Source: Desmodesmus armatus (Eukaryota > Chlorophyta > Chlorophyceae > Sphaeropleales > Scenedesmaceae). From it: a stretch of 64,000 bases of DNA. A program made the translations under genes and the position numbers. The notes beneath the pieces are model-generated. The model was given only the letters and a program-made list of their open reading frames with translations. It was not told the DNA's origin and searched no databases. Each line of letters opens with the position of its first letter. Position 1 is the first letter of the stretch. The DNA lies in contig VIIQ02000831.1 in the NCBI GenBank assembly GCA_007449985.2, positions 248,001-312,000 of the forward strand. The letters run 5' to 3'. Positions 1 through 10,730 of the stretch are shown here, in pieces.

Positions 1-1476
1 CGCAAGTACCATGTGCAGTTCTTCAAATTCAGCTCCGCCAGCCCAGTCTCTGTGCGCACACGGGTCAGGCACCTACCGCATGCCATAACCGCCAGCAGCA
101 GCAGCAGCTCCGGCTGCGGTGTCGGCAAGACGCGCTGCTTTCTGGAGGTCAACGTGCAGAACAGCACACAGCTGTTGATGCACCTGCATGCTGTGCGGCT
201 GTTGGCAGCTCCTGGAGTCATGGCATTACAGGTAGCAGCATTAGCCAACCCTCAGCAGCAGCAGCAGCAGCAGTATGGAGTGGTGCAGCAGCAGCAGCAG
301 CTGCCAGCGAACAGCCACCACCAGCAGCACGACCAACAGCAGCCGAGCAGCAGCAAGGGGCCCAGCCACCCACAGCTGGCACCTGCTGGAGCCTCCAGCC
401 CTAACAGCAGCGACACTGAGATGCTGCAGGATATCGATTCATTTACAGCTAGTAGTTCGGTTGCCGCTGCGCCCTCTGTGCAGCAGAAGCAACAGCAGCG
501 GAGCTTCGATCAGTCTCACCAGCAGCAGCAGCAGCAGCAGTACTTGCAGCCGCAGGGGCAGAGCGCATTCGCTCCCTTTCCAGGCCCCGAGCAGCAGCAG
601 CAGCAGGTTGTGCCGCTGCCTGCCAGCTGCAGCCAGAATTGTCTCTGGCAGATAGACCACCAGCTAGCAGGCACTGCTGCCGGCAGCAATCCATCGAACA
701 GCAGTACTGCTGCCGGCGGCCCGCCGCCGCCTCCAACAGCAGCTGGTACCTCCGGAGGCCTGCACAGCACTGGCAGCAACGGCAGCGGACCCAACAGCAG
801 CGGCCCCATCAGCAGCAGCAGCAGCAGCAGCTCCACCCTGGGGCGGCTAGAGCTGCATTGGAGCACTAGTGACGGCAGGACAGGGCGGTTGCTGACTCAG
901 CCTCTGACAGGGCCAGTGCCTGCCAGTGGGAAGGAAGTGCTCATGCAGCTACACAGGGTCTTGCCAGGCCCTCCTGCGGCACATGCAGATGCCGTATCTG
1001 CTGCTGTGGCTGTATTCAGCCTGCAGGGGCCGCAGCAGCTGGCTGCGAGCGTAGCTGTGAACCAGCCGTTCACGGCGACTTACACACTGACGGCAGGGCC
1101 GCATGATATGGGCCCCCTGCTGGTGTTGTACACTACAATGGCGGCACCTGCAGCAACCGCCAGCAGCAGCAGCACGGGTGGCGGTGGCCTCGCCAGCACT
1201 GGCAGCTTGGCCACTGACAGCAGCAGCATACAGGCCCGGCGGTTGGGTGCGGGGGGTGCTGTTGGTGCTAGTGACAGCAGCTGTCCAGATGTGGTGGTGC
1301 AGGGCAGCAGGAGCCGGCGGGTGCCGGGGCTGGCAGCAGGGCAGTCTGTGGATGTGCCGTTTGAGCTATTGCCGCTGCGATGTGGCTGGCTGCGGTTGCC
1401 AACGTTTGTGGTTGCGTCAGAGGCGGACGGGCGCCTGTTAGATGGTGTGCATGATGTGCATGTGTTGGTGGTGTAA
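1..1476 (+). CDS. TRAPPC13: TRAPPC13 (trafficking protein particle complex subunit 13), C-terminal part, 5' end outside window
   Basis: The reading frame is already open at base 1 (RKYHVQFFKFSSASPVSVRT) and stops with TAA at 1474-1476, so this is the 3' part of a gene entering from the left. The opening block and the following CFLEVNVQN...LLMHLHAVRL strand resemble the conserved core of TRAPPC13 (the DUF974 family), where plant proteins read KYFKF..ANPLSVRTKVR followed by FLEACIEN. TRAPPC13 belongs to TRAPP tethering complexes acting in ER-Golgi and endosomal vesicle traffic. The final block (VPFELLPLRCGWLRLPTF to HDVHVLVV) looks like the last beta sandwich. Between them lie about 180 residues of Gln, Ser, Gly and Pro runs, an insertion absent from animal and land-plant proteins as I know them. 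No intron is needed in this stretch. The gene is convergent with HEI10. The assignment rests on short conserved blocks; the insert could not be compared. Confidence 0.78.
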   Translation, partial: RKYHVQFFKFSSASPVSVRTRVRHLPHAITASSSSSSGCGVGKTRCFLEVNVQNSTQLLMHLHAVRLLAAPGVMALQVAALANPQQQQQQQYGVVQQQQQLPANSHHQQHDQQQPSSSKGPSHPQLAPAGASSPNSSDTEMLQDIDSFTASSSVAAAPSVQQKQQQRSFDQSHQQQQQQQYLQPQGQSAFAPFPGPEQQQQQVVPLPASCSQNCLWQIDHQLAGTAAGSNPSNSSTAAGGPPPPPTAAGTSGGLHSTGSNGSGPNSSGPISSSSSSSSTLGRLELHWSTSDGRTGRLLTQPLTGPVPASGKEVLMQLHRVLPGPPAAHADAVSAAVAVFSLQGPQQLAASVAVNQPFTATYTLTAGPHDMGPLLVLYTTMAAPAATASSSSTGGGGLASTGSLATDSSSIQARRLGAGGAVGASDSSCPDVVVQGSRSRRVPGLAAGQSVDVPFELLPLRCGWLRLPTFVVASEADGRLLDGVHDVHVLVV

Positions 1477-2694
1477 CTGTGCAGGCCTTGTCGCTGGCTG
1501 GGCGGCAGTTGGTCGATTGTTTTGTGCAAGGCACTGTGAAAGGCATTGAACTCTCTCAAAGGGCATCGCAAGAGGTGCCGTCAGCACAAGGTCAATCATG
1601 ATTGAGCTGTCATAAGCAGTATCGCAGTTTGAGACAAATAGACGCTGATGCTGCAAGGATACTGTGGGCCAAGGTGTCTGATGGCCCAAACTTAGCAAAT
1701 TGCTTGACCGTTCCGGTATCCCAGTGATACCAAAAGCTATATTACAGTCATCAAAGCATCGGTAAGCAGCCACATCAGGTAACCAATCTACAAAGCTGGG
1801 TACTACCATTTGAAATGACCCACTGAAAGACGCCCACGGCAGAGAGTGTGCTTGCATAAGCTGGGGGCTACTTGGAGGCATGTATCATCACTCACATACA
1901 GTACAGGAGCATTGCATGGCACCGAAACAGCCCGCCACGAATAAGCCCCCAGGTATCACCACCGGTACACTGACCAGAACTGGTCGTGATGGTTGGACCC
2001 CAGCAGACTGCAAGCCTGGCAAGTGATACCACCATGCAGTGCTCATGAGATGCAAACACTCCACTGGGACAGAGCACACACATACCCAGAGCACTCAATG
2101 GGCCACTTGGGCCAGCATGAACTTGGGGATTGATGCCGCCACACCAGTGCATGGAACGTTCACTAGCGTATGCTGACCAAATGACTCCCAGCCCACTGTC
2201 CCACTCAGGCGCATGCCAAGCTGCAAAACACACCCAAACAGCAGCCAAAGGTTCAGGTCACGTGCTGCAACTTCAGTCATGCCATGACTTGAGTGAGACT
2301 CATCCAAGTGCGTGCCTGTTGCTGACTCCGAGTCAGTCAGTTGCTGACTGTTAGTAACAGACAGGGACTTCCCGGCAACAGTGAGCTGCAGTCAAGACAC
2401 CCCCCCCCCTCGGAAGTCCTTCCAGCCACCCTTCTCAGGTCAGCCACTGCTGACCATGCAGCACGGAAGCAACCTCGATTCTGCCCCATACACGCTGCCA
2501 GCGTGCAGATCGAAACACTTGGCGCCTCATGCGCCACCATCACTGTTGCTCCACCAGCACGGCAGGCTGCACTGCTGCCATCAGCACACTGCACCCTCCA
2601 CCTCACATCACTGCTGGTCACTGCGTTGCATCATACGATCAAACTGTGCGCACACAAAGGCCTGCTTGGCTCAGTTGCTGTGTAGCGGTGGCCT
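1477..2694. other. Non-coding interval between convergent 3' ends
   Basis: This interval lies between the TRAPPC13 stop and the HEI10 stop. I see no conserved coding block on either strand. The short ORFs here lack splice context and recognisable motifs. A small cluster of TGACT/AGTCA repeats occurs around 2320-2350. The interval probably holds both 3' untranslated regions. Confidence 0.6.
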
Positions 2695-5600
2695 TCAGAG
2701 GCCTGTAAAGCCGCCACCTGGGGATCCAAACAAAGCTGCGTTGCTCTGCAGCCGCAGCGTGTTCCCACCACCGCCAGGTCCACCCCCACCGCCGCCATTC
2801 CTGCCGTTGGCCAGTGCAGCAGGTGCAAACATGCCTGCTGTGCTGGGGCGCTGGCCACCTGCCAGCATGCCCGCTGCTGCTGCAAACATGTTGGCGCCAG
2901 GCCCTGGGCCCACCACAGCACTGCCATGGCCAAGCACTGCACAAGACAGCAGCACAAAGAGCACACATACACACACACAAGCTTGACGTCAAACTGCTTG
3001 TTGTACTGGTGTTTGGCATGGCAGGGTCTGCACACAGCACGCAGGGCCTGCAAGAGCAGGGGCCCTGCGCAGGCAGGCAGGATGGTTCAGCCTGCGGCTT
3101 CTCAGCGCTCGTCACGGGGCCGGTCATTGAATGGCCAACAGGCGCGTGCTCTGTAGTATCCTTGCAGCATGTTGCCCTGGGGGCTTGAGGAAGGTAGGTA
3201 TGCGATGCGCAAGTGTCCAGCGAGAAAGCTCACAAGGAACCGCATGCTGAGGCCAAGCTACCCAAGCCTCAGTGCAGAGCCCAGTACACTCTGCTGCCAA
3301 GCCTCCCGGTACTTACGGCTCATGCTGGAGTTGGCGAGGGAGGTCAGGTCAAAGGTACCTCGTGTGTGCTGCACAGTTGTCACCTGCAGCCAACAAGCAT
3401 ACGGGGTGTTGAGCTGTTGATTTGAACGCCAACTTGGCGTTCCTTGAAGGATGTTGAAAGCCCGTCCAGTGGGCTGTCCACATACCAAGTAGGTCTAGCC
3501 CTAGCTTTGTGCCGCTTTGTGCCGCCGCGGCAGTTTCAGCCTGTGGTGCTGACAGCCCTGGTTTCCAAGCCAACTGCTGTCTTGCTCACCATCTGTGTCC
3601 CAGCTCCGCCGTGGAATGGGGGTGTGAGCGCTGTGCGGGCACTGGCACCACTGGCTCCATGCTGCCTCGATGCCACCTGCCTGCTCGCTCCTGCGCTTGC
3701 TGCGTTGTTGGGGCGCATCCCACAGTGCCTCTTGAGGTCCTCATTCTGGCGCTTGAGCTCCTCCTTCTCACGCTCCATGGCCTTGAACAGCTCGTGGAGC
3801 TTCTTGGTCTGGCTGCTCGCAGCACACACGCAGCAGATGTAAAGAGAAGCGAGTTATGCACATGCAGGCCAAGACTCAACTGGTGTGCAACTTGTGAAAA
3901 GCCCCTGCATGCACTGCCGCATGCACTGCCCGGCGGGTGCTGCCACCGCCTGAGGGTGGCCCAGAGGACAGATGCACCACCCTGCTGTGGCAGCTGACTG
4001 TGACGTCGGCCAGGAGTGCTGAAGAGGATCGCCGCCCCACAACCAGTGCAAAGTGGCTGAGGGGTCGGTTCCAACATGCATTCAGCAGGAGTGCTGTCAA
4101 GGTGCAACCTTCCACCAGTGGGGCCCACTAAGCAGGCTATGCCACCGTGGACCCACTGTGACAGCGGTGTTGAAAAGCTCTGCAGCAGAGGTGCTGTACC
4201 TACCCTGACTTCTGTGCATACTTCTGCTGCAGCTCCTCAATGTCTAGCTCCAGCGACCTCTTCTGCTGCATGACCCCAGCCAGCTTCTGCCTGGCCTGCA
4301 AAGAGAAGGATGAACAGCACAGCCACAGGGCTGAACAGACTGTGCCCACTCTCACTAGTGAGTACTGTGCTCTTGCATGCACTGAGAAGGGCAAACCAAG
4401 CTGGCCTGGTGGGAACTATGGGATGCAGGCAGCAATCATACTATGCATGCTGCACATAGTGCTGGCTGTGGCACTGACGCTGTCAGGGGGCGGCCCACTC
4501 CTGCAGCAACGACCATGGCACTGCCATAACCGCAAGCTGCAGCCTGTTGAAAAATCAGGCTATGTGCTGTGGGCTGTGGGCTCTGTGGCTGAGGGCATCA
4601 CAGCTGACACAGTGTGTCAGGGCCTACAGACCTCAACCTGGAAGCAGATCTGTCAGGGCCCATGGTGCTATGGATCAGGGCCGTCAAGGGCCCTGACAAA
4701 TCTGCCTGCAGCTTCAGGTCTGTAAGCCCATGCCGCAAGCATGCTGAGTGCCACTCAAGATCAGTTCAACGCGCGTTGGATGCATGCCACAGCCGCTGGA
4801 ATGATTCCAAATGCTGAGTATGAAGACCACCATGCGCACCTGGTGGAAGACTGTCTGCAGCTCCATGATCTTCTTCTTGCTGGTTGCGTGCATGGCTGCC
4901 AGCTTCTGCTGCAGCTGCTGGGTGAAGTACATGCCAGACAAGCGCTGCTGCTCCACGTAGAAGTTGATTGCTGTGAGTGCCACCTGGGTCACCACCTCAG
5001 GGGTTTGGCCGCACAGCATGAGCTGCAGGAGGACAAGCAGAATGGGGGGGGGGGGGGGGACGCAGCTGAGGGTGTGGTGGCATTGCTCAAATCCCATGCA
5101 TGCCTGGCTGATCTTTGCGCCAAAACCAGCGTATGCATACAGTTGGATGCAGAAAAGCATGTCAGGCTGGCCTGTGACAGCTGTGGTCCATGCTAGTGTG
5201 CGGTGCTGCATGCGCGCCCATTGTGGTGGTCAGCACAGGCCCTCTGCCCCAAAACCTGATGCAGAGCTTGTAACAAACCCATTTAAAGACCCAGTTGTGC
5301 TGACCTTGCATTTGTCAACTGGCTGCAGGACGGTCACCAGCTTCAGGTTGTAGCTGCAGTGGCAGCAGCAGGTGCAGGCAACAGCATGAGGCGTGCTGAG
5401 CAGGCTTATGGGAGATAATGGATCAGCATGCAAGCCTTACAACGTGTCCAAGTTGCCACATACCCCCTGCTGATCTCGCCCTTGCACAGCGGGCAGGCCT
5501 CCCCATCCTCCACCAGCTTCTTTGCACAGCCTGTGCCTGCAGGACAAACCAAATGGGGTGTTGCAGGTGTCAGCACAAGCTGGTTTGCCTCAACGCTGAT

Positions 5601-5841
5601 GCGCCTGGCAGCAGCCTGTCCATTGCGTGCTGCAACTTGTTTGATCATGTTCTGGGCGAGCCTGCCTGCTGCCCCTTGTTCCAACTGCACATATCACTGA
5701 CAAGTGTGCAGCTGGCATGGCCTGTGTGGGACCAAGACACTTACAAAAGATATGGTGGCAGTTTGCTGCAACTGCCTGAGTCATAGGCGTAAGCTCATCT
5801 CCACAGGCATTACATAGCAGCTTTTCAGGTTCTCCAGCCAT
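2695..5841 (-). CDS. HEI10: HEI10 / CCNB1IP1-type RING E3 ligase, meiotic crossover factor (8 exons)
   Basis: I read eight exons on the minus strand: 5841-5745, 5536-5464, 5353-5305, 5022-4840, 4295-4204, 3812-3590, 3383-3317 and 2936-2695. All junctions are GT-AG and all phases close, giving 341 aa (Arabidopsis HEI10 is about 300). Exons 1-2 encode the RING (LLCNACGDEL, NCHHIFC, TGCAKKL, EACPLCKGEI), with the CxxC, CHxxFC and CPLC ligands visible. Exons 3-6 give the following helix and coiled coil; QTPEVVTQVALTAINFYVEQ lines up with the ISPQILMKSAYRSVMFYIAQ segment of plant HEI10, and QQKYAQKSG then QTKKLHELF continue that register. The C-terminus is Gly/Ala rich (GANMFAAAAG, NGGGGGGPGG). 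The family marks class I crossover sites on meiotic chromosomes and acts as a ubiquitin/SUMO-type ligase. The start ATG at 5841 is the first Met before the RING. Exon 8 rests on phase agreement and a good acceptor, not on similarity. Intron 4 contains a long hairpin (see below). Confidence 0.85.
4620..4729. repeat. Intronic inverted repeat (42-nt arms, 26-nt loop) in HEI10
   Basis: Bases 4620-4661 and 4688-4729 are near-perfect reverse complements; most differences would still form G-U pairs in one transcript orientation. The loop is 4662-4687. The structure sits inside the intron between HEI10 exons 4 and 5. Its size fits a microRNA-type precursor or a relic of a small inverted-repeat element. 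Nothing in the sequence shows that it is expressed. Confidence 0.75.
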
Positions 5842-7011
5842 TCAAGACTGTGCTGCTGCTGGCTGTGCGTTTGTGCAACAGCACTGCTGCTCCAGTGCTC
5901 TCAGGCAGCTCCAGCACTGAGCTTCAGCGATCGCAGCCTGTCAAAGAACACTGCTATTAGTTGACAATAGAACACGTATAGCTCTTGCACAAGGATGGAG
6001 CTTGGATGCTCGTGAGCAGAAGATCTGTTTGAAAGACGTGAAGCGATCCTGAGCCTTCAGAGAACTTGAACGATCCAATAAAGAATTTGACAGCCAGAAT
6101 GTAATGCAAAATGCATACCCAACCAGATGGTCGACCATTGTGGTCAGTTATGTCAGTTGTGAGGCGGGAACGGATTTAGTCATCACAGCTGCCTCTGTAG
6201 GCGAGGAAGTGGAGATTAGTTGACCATGTGACCCTCCTGTGTCAGCTGCCGATGCCCAGCAGTTGGCACAGCCGCCCATGTCTAGCTGCAGGTCAGCGCT
6301 GTGCCATGTGCACATACAGCTTGAGCGCAGCACACATGCCAGGCTAGTGCAGCAGCGCCGTACATGCGCAGGGGCACCTGAAAGTATCTACAACTATCCC
6401 AGTCGTTTGCTGATGAGAGTTGCAAAGTAAGAGGGCACTGGTTGTTTCACCCAGTGTTGCTTTGCAAATGGTTTGCCTGCCAGGCAGCGCACCCGCACCC
6501 CTCAGCATCTGCCTGCCGGGGTGTCCGACCCTGCGTTGGCTTGACAGCACACTCCCTGTTCGTGCAGCTCGTTGTCTCCCCTACGGCCATGCCATTGATG
6601 TTACAGACATCTAACACAGTCATGAACTGTGGCAGCCTGCTAAGCAGCTGGAGGACCTAAAGTCCTATGGTCACAGCCCGCTGTGTCGCAGTACTAGTAG
6701 TACCAGCCTGGTGTATGGCACACCAACCGCTCCTTACTGCCTGCCACCTCCTCACGTCTCATGCAGTACAACCAACAGCAACCTCATACGCCGCTTATCA
6801 CTGATGTTCGGCAGCAGATGACGGCAAATGGTCACTGTAATGCAGGCTCTAAAGGTCACAACAACATCGATCACAACAACAAACCATCCCGCACTGATGA
6901 TCACAAACTAGTGGTATCCATGTCAACTCCCCAATCAACAATCCAAGCAGTCTTGTGGCCAAGACACTTGAGCTATCCATGTCAACCCTGAAAACTCTCT
7001 CTCTCTCCGCT
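5842..7011. other. Non-coding interval upstream of HEI10
   Basis: Two minus-strand genes flank this stretch: HEI10 starts at 5841 and the secreted protein ends at 7012. I see no conserved coding block. It should contain the HEI10 promoter near 5850-6100 and the 3' untranslated region of the neighbour. A TGTAA motif on the minus strand lies near 6601. A short CT-rich run precedes 7005. Confidence 0.6.
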
Positions 7012-9488
7012 TTACAGCAGAGCAGCCACCAGCAGGATGCTGGCAACAGCAGCCAGCACAGGGCTGGCAGACATCGCACTGTTGGCTGGTGCTGGCACAG
7101 CAGCAGGCCCTGCGGCAGCCTCAGCAGCAGGGGCAACGGGGCTGGCAGCAGACAGCTGTGCCATGCTGTTCATCAGGGCAACGGCATCGATGGGGTTGGA
7201 CAGGGCAGCCAGGGTGGCGGGGGTGCTGGGGTTCTGGTCGATGGAGGCACCGTTGGCTGCCAGGTCGACCAGCTGCTGGGCAGCGGCAGGGGTCAGGGCA
7301 GCCTTGAGCTCCTCGCTGGCAGACATGGCCTGGCAGACGGGGCAGGGCAGAAACAGTGCTTGTCAGCCTGAGTGCGAGGGTGTGTGAGGGTTGTAGAGTG
7401 CTGAGCTCAGGCTGATGTGGCAGCAGCATCAGCGGGTGCAGGTGTGGCTGCAACGTTGAGGCAAGGAAGCTGCATCAATGCCAGCATGGCATGGTGGCGC
7501 CACTCATGCTGAACTGCTGCCCAGTGGACCACGCTGCATGATGTTGAGGGATGATTTCATAGCGTGGGAATCCTCCTTCAACATCATGCAGCATGGCCCA
7601 CTGGGCAGCAGTTCAGCATGAGTCCGGGATTTTATCCCTCCGAGAGTGTGCTCAGTGCTACCATGTGGTGGTGCGAGTCTAACCAGCAACACCCTGTCCA
7701 AACCATGCCAGCGACACCTGCCAGGGACAATCGCATAATGGTGATCCAGCTAGTGTACCTAGTAGGTTGACTGACTTGTGACTTGTATGAGTACATGGCC
7801 CATGTACCATGGCATGGTTGCCCTTACCTCCAGCAGCTGGGCAGCTGAGCTCATCTGGCCAGCCAGGGTCATCAGCACGATGTCACCCTGCTTCTGGACG
7901 GTAGCCACGCGCAGGGAAGTGGTGCCAGCGGGTACTGCAAGGGCAGCAGACCGATGCGGTCACAGGGTAAGTAGCAGGACCTGGGGCGCTACAGGGCGTG
8001 TGGGACTTGGGCATAGCAGAGGCAAGCTGTCCAGGTCACAAACTTTGTGCTCGGAGCGCACTATGCAAATGGTCAAAAAACGTGAGCATGTGCATGCCAT
8101 GCACGATTTCGTGCCTCAGCCTGCCAGCGTGCTGCGCGACAAACTGGCAGTGACTGCTGTAGCTATGGTGGAGGTCATGTGTGCCACATGGCTGGCAGCA
8201 GTGACAACGGGCAGTGCTACCGCTACCCTAGCAGCCTGAGGCTCAGGCTAGCAGCTCCATGCGATGCATTGATCCACTGGCAGTGCCACATTGCCTGGCA
8301 GTGCTCCATCTATGTCACTGTACTACCCTGGTGGGCTTCTCTGAAAGGCAAGCAAAGTCAGGTCATCGGGTGTGACACCAACTCTGGTGGCTCACCTGTG
8401 GCGTCGGCCTCGCGGCTGGTGGCTGTCACACTTGTGTTGCCAGCAGCGATGGCACTCACAGCAGGAGCCAGGCAGCTGAAGCATTAAAGCAGACGAGCAG
8501 CAGCAGACCGTCAGTGACAGTGCATGAGCTCACAGTGACCTCACCAGGTCAAAAGGTGTGGGCTGCACATGACGCTGGTTGAGGAGTTGTCACAGATTCT
8601 TGGGCTGGGAATGCTTTGATTTTGTACTGATCTGGGGTGACTTGTGTCATCGTCAGCCACCTGAGGCCCTCTGCGTGTCAGGCAGGCCTTCCTGCCCCTC
8701 AGGGGTGACTGTCGAGGCTCACACCGTGATGACTACAATCAAAAAAGCATCTCCCGTACGCAAGGTGGGTCGAGGAAGCTTGCAGGCAAACAGGGGCTCC
8801 CGCTGTGTGACAAGCAGAGCAAACTGTGACGCTCAGCTGGCTATGGCGCCATCAGCCAACTCGCCCAGTTTCTGGACGAACACACACTAGGCACAGCCGG
8901 TGGCACACAGGCAAAGCACGGTGCAGCTGTGATATTGGTGTCACAGGCGGGAGATGCATGGAACCGCACCTGGGGACGTTGTCAGGGGTGTAGGTGCAGG
9001 AGCTCAGGCCGGCCAGGGAGTCGACGTCAATGTTGGCCATCAGCATGGCAGTGATGTACTGCTCAGAGCAGGCACGGATGATGCCGGCAGTCTCCTCCAG
9101 GGGGAAGGATGCAGGGTTGGCGGGGTCAAAGGTGATGCCACCAGCCACCAGAGCTGGCCTGTAGACATCCACCAGTGCGCAGGTGCATGCGCTGCAGACG
9201 GAGCTGGGGTCAGCGCCTGCAACAATGCACAGCAGCAGGTTTTGGTTGGGGCAGCCAGAATGCCACGCCTAACACTTGTAAGATACATCTCGTGCATGTG
9301 TTGCAAAAATAAGCTCTAGCTCCTGTGCAGAACGCAACTGCTGGTGCAGCAGCGCGTGGTTCCAACTCACATGCAGTTGCGACTGCGGAGAAGTCCAGCG
9401 GCTGCTCGTCTGGCTTGATAGGGCATGTTTGTGCGTTGGATGCGCCCACCATAGCCAGCACCAACACTAGGGCGGCGAAAGCCTTCAT
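7012..9488 (-). CDS. Secreted cysteine-rich protein with probable GPI-anchor signal (5 exons)
   Basis: Minus-strand exons are 9488-9371, 9216-8970, 8475-8396, 7934-7828 and 7329-7012. Phases close and give 289 aa. The start is a clear signal peptide (MKAFAALVLVLAMVGASNA then QTCP). The N-terminal domain has cysteines spaced as C-x18-C-x6-C-x2-C-x-C, followed by single cysteines in IIRACSEQ, GLSSCTY and RSCLAP. The rest is Ala rich without cysteines. The C-terminus ends in small residues followed by a hydrophobic run (SPVLAAVASILLVAALL) with no cytoplasmic tail, the layout of a GPI-attachment signal. I do not recognise a named family. The N-terminal cysteine pattern recurs in the Kazal protein at 30695, and both loosely recall the cysteine-rich SPARK domain of plant GPI-anchored proteins. 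Surface location is inferred; function is unknown. Intron 4 carries a long hairpin at 7502-7623. Confidence 0.75.
7502..7623. repeat. Long intronic hairpin, about 50-bp arms, candidate small-RNA precursor
   Basis: Bases 7502-7550 and 7575-7623 are reverse complements, with few differences, mostly of the kind that leave G-U pairs in one transcript orientation. The loop is about 24 nt. The hairpin lies in the intron between exons 5 and 4 of the secreted-protein gene on the minus strand. Near-perfect intronic hairpins of this size are the typical form of algal microRNA precursors, but a young inverted-repeat element would look the same. Confidence 0.78.
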
Positions 9489-10730
9489 CTTGGAATGTGC
9501 GAGGGAGAAGATTGGGAATGCAAGGAAAGACAGTTGAAGCTGGCCAAACAACAATGTACGTCTGCAGCTTGTTAGTGGAGACAGCAGCAAGGGGGGCACA
9601 AATAGGCGCAGCGAGCAAGGCAACGCGGTATGAGGGCGAGGCCCCTCGGAACGGTCGAACAAGGATGTGCTAAGGATGCAATTATGGCTCAGTGTAACCA
9701 TCAGCCTGTACAATGCGTGCCTAGGGGCTTTGATGTGCACATTGGACACTCCTGCACATGGCCAGCTGAAGTCAAAGCAGTGCGTTGACTCCTTCCAAAC
9801 TGGCCCAGACAGCACTCATTTGCCCTCCAAGTGCCACTACCTAGAGTGAAGATATGGTTCTTGCAAAATATCAGAACATCCCTCAGGCACCATTGGATGA
9901 TGAGTCAACCACTTGTCCACTGAAGTCACCACATCGGATGACTTGTTTCTTGGCAGAGCTTGTGCGGATTCCAGCAAAGGCAGTCTCAAACCCGTGCAAA
10001 TGTGTAGAGTGTGCATGCCATAATTTGTCAGTGGCGAGTCAGTGTTCGAGGCGAGTTCCGTTGAACGATCATAGCCTCAACAAAGGCCGAACACTTTGAG
10101 TGCAATTCTTCTCTTTTACGCTCATCGCAGATACAGTACGCAAGATCCGCGACAGCAACGGGCTCTCAGAAAAGGCAACTGCAACGACCTTTGATTGCAC
10201 CGATACGCGTGGCAAGGTCGGAGATAGTTCAGTGTTGAATAAAAGTGACGTTGGCAGTCACAGCGCGTGCCTTGCTACTGGGCGTGGGGGTGCTACTGCA
10301 TGAGGCAAGGGGCCAGGGTTGTGGGTGGTGTGGGCCTGGACAGCATGTGGCAGGCCAGCAGCTCAGGATAAGGTAAGTATCGAGGCTCATGGCATGGGCT
10401 GATCGTTGCCTGTGATCCTTGAGGACTCAGTTTGCTTGCACCCAGGCTACCACACCCAGCGACTGCATCTGCACACATCTGCATATGTTGTACACTGTTG
10501 GCTGCAGTAAGCCTGCATACATCATAGCTACTGTTGTTTCATGCGTCCAGAGGCCGGCCAGGCGTCGTCCTGCGTGCATCTGATGGTCTGCATGTCATGA
10601 CAGTGCCAGCCTTGCGATGTGCCTCACACACCATCCCGCCCCAGCTCAGCTCAGTACCTCACCATCTGTCTGTGTGACACATCACTGCCTGTTTCTGACC
10701 TCTCCTGCAGCCCCTGCAGCTCCCTACACC
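9489..10730. promoter_or_regulatory. Divergent intergenic region with presumed promoters and 5' UTRs
   Basis: This stretch separates the minus-strand secreted protein (start 9488) from the plus-strand Gln-rich protein (start 10731). I see no conserved coding block. A polypyrimidine tract and CAG acceptor at 10700-10710, just before the ATG, suggest that the Gln-rich gene has an intron in its 5' untranslated region. No TATA box or named element was recognised. Confidence 0.45.
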
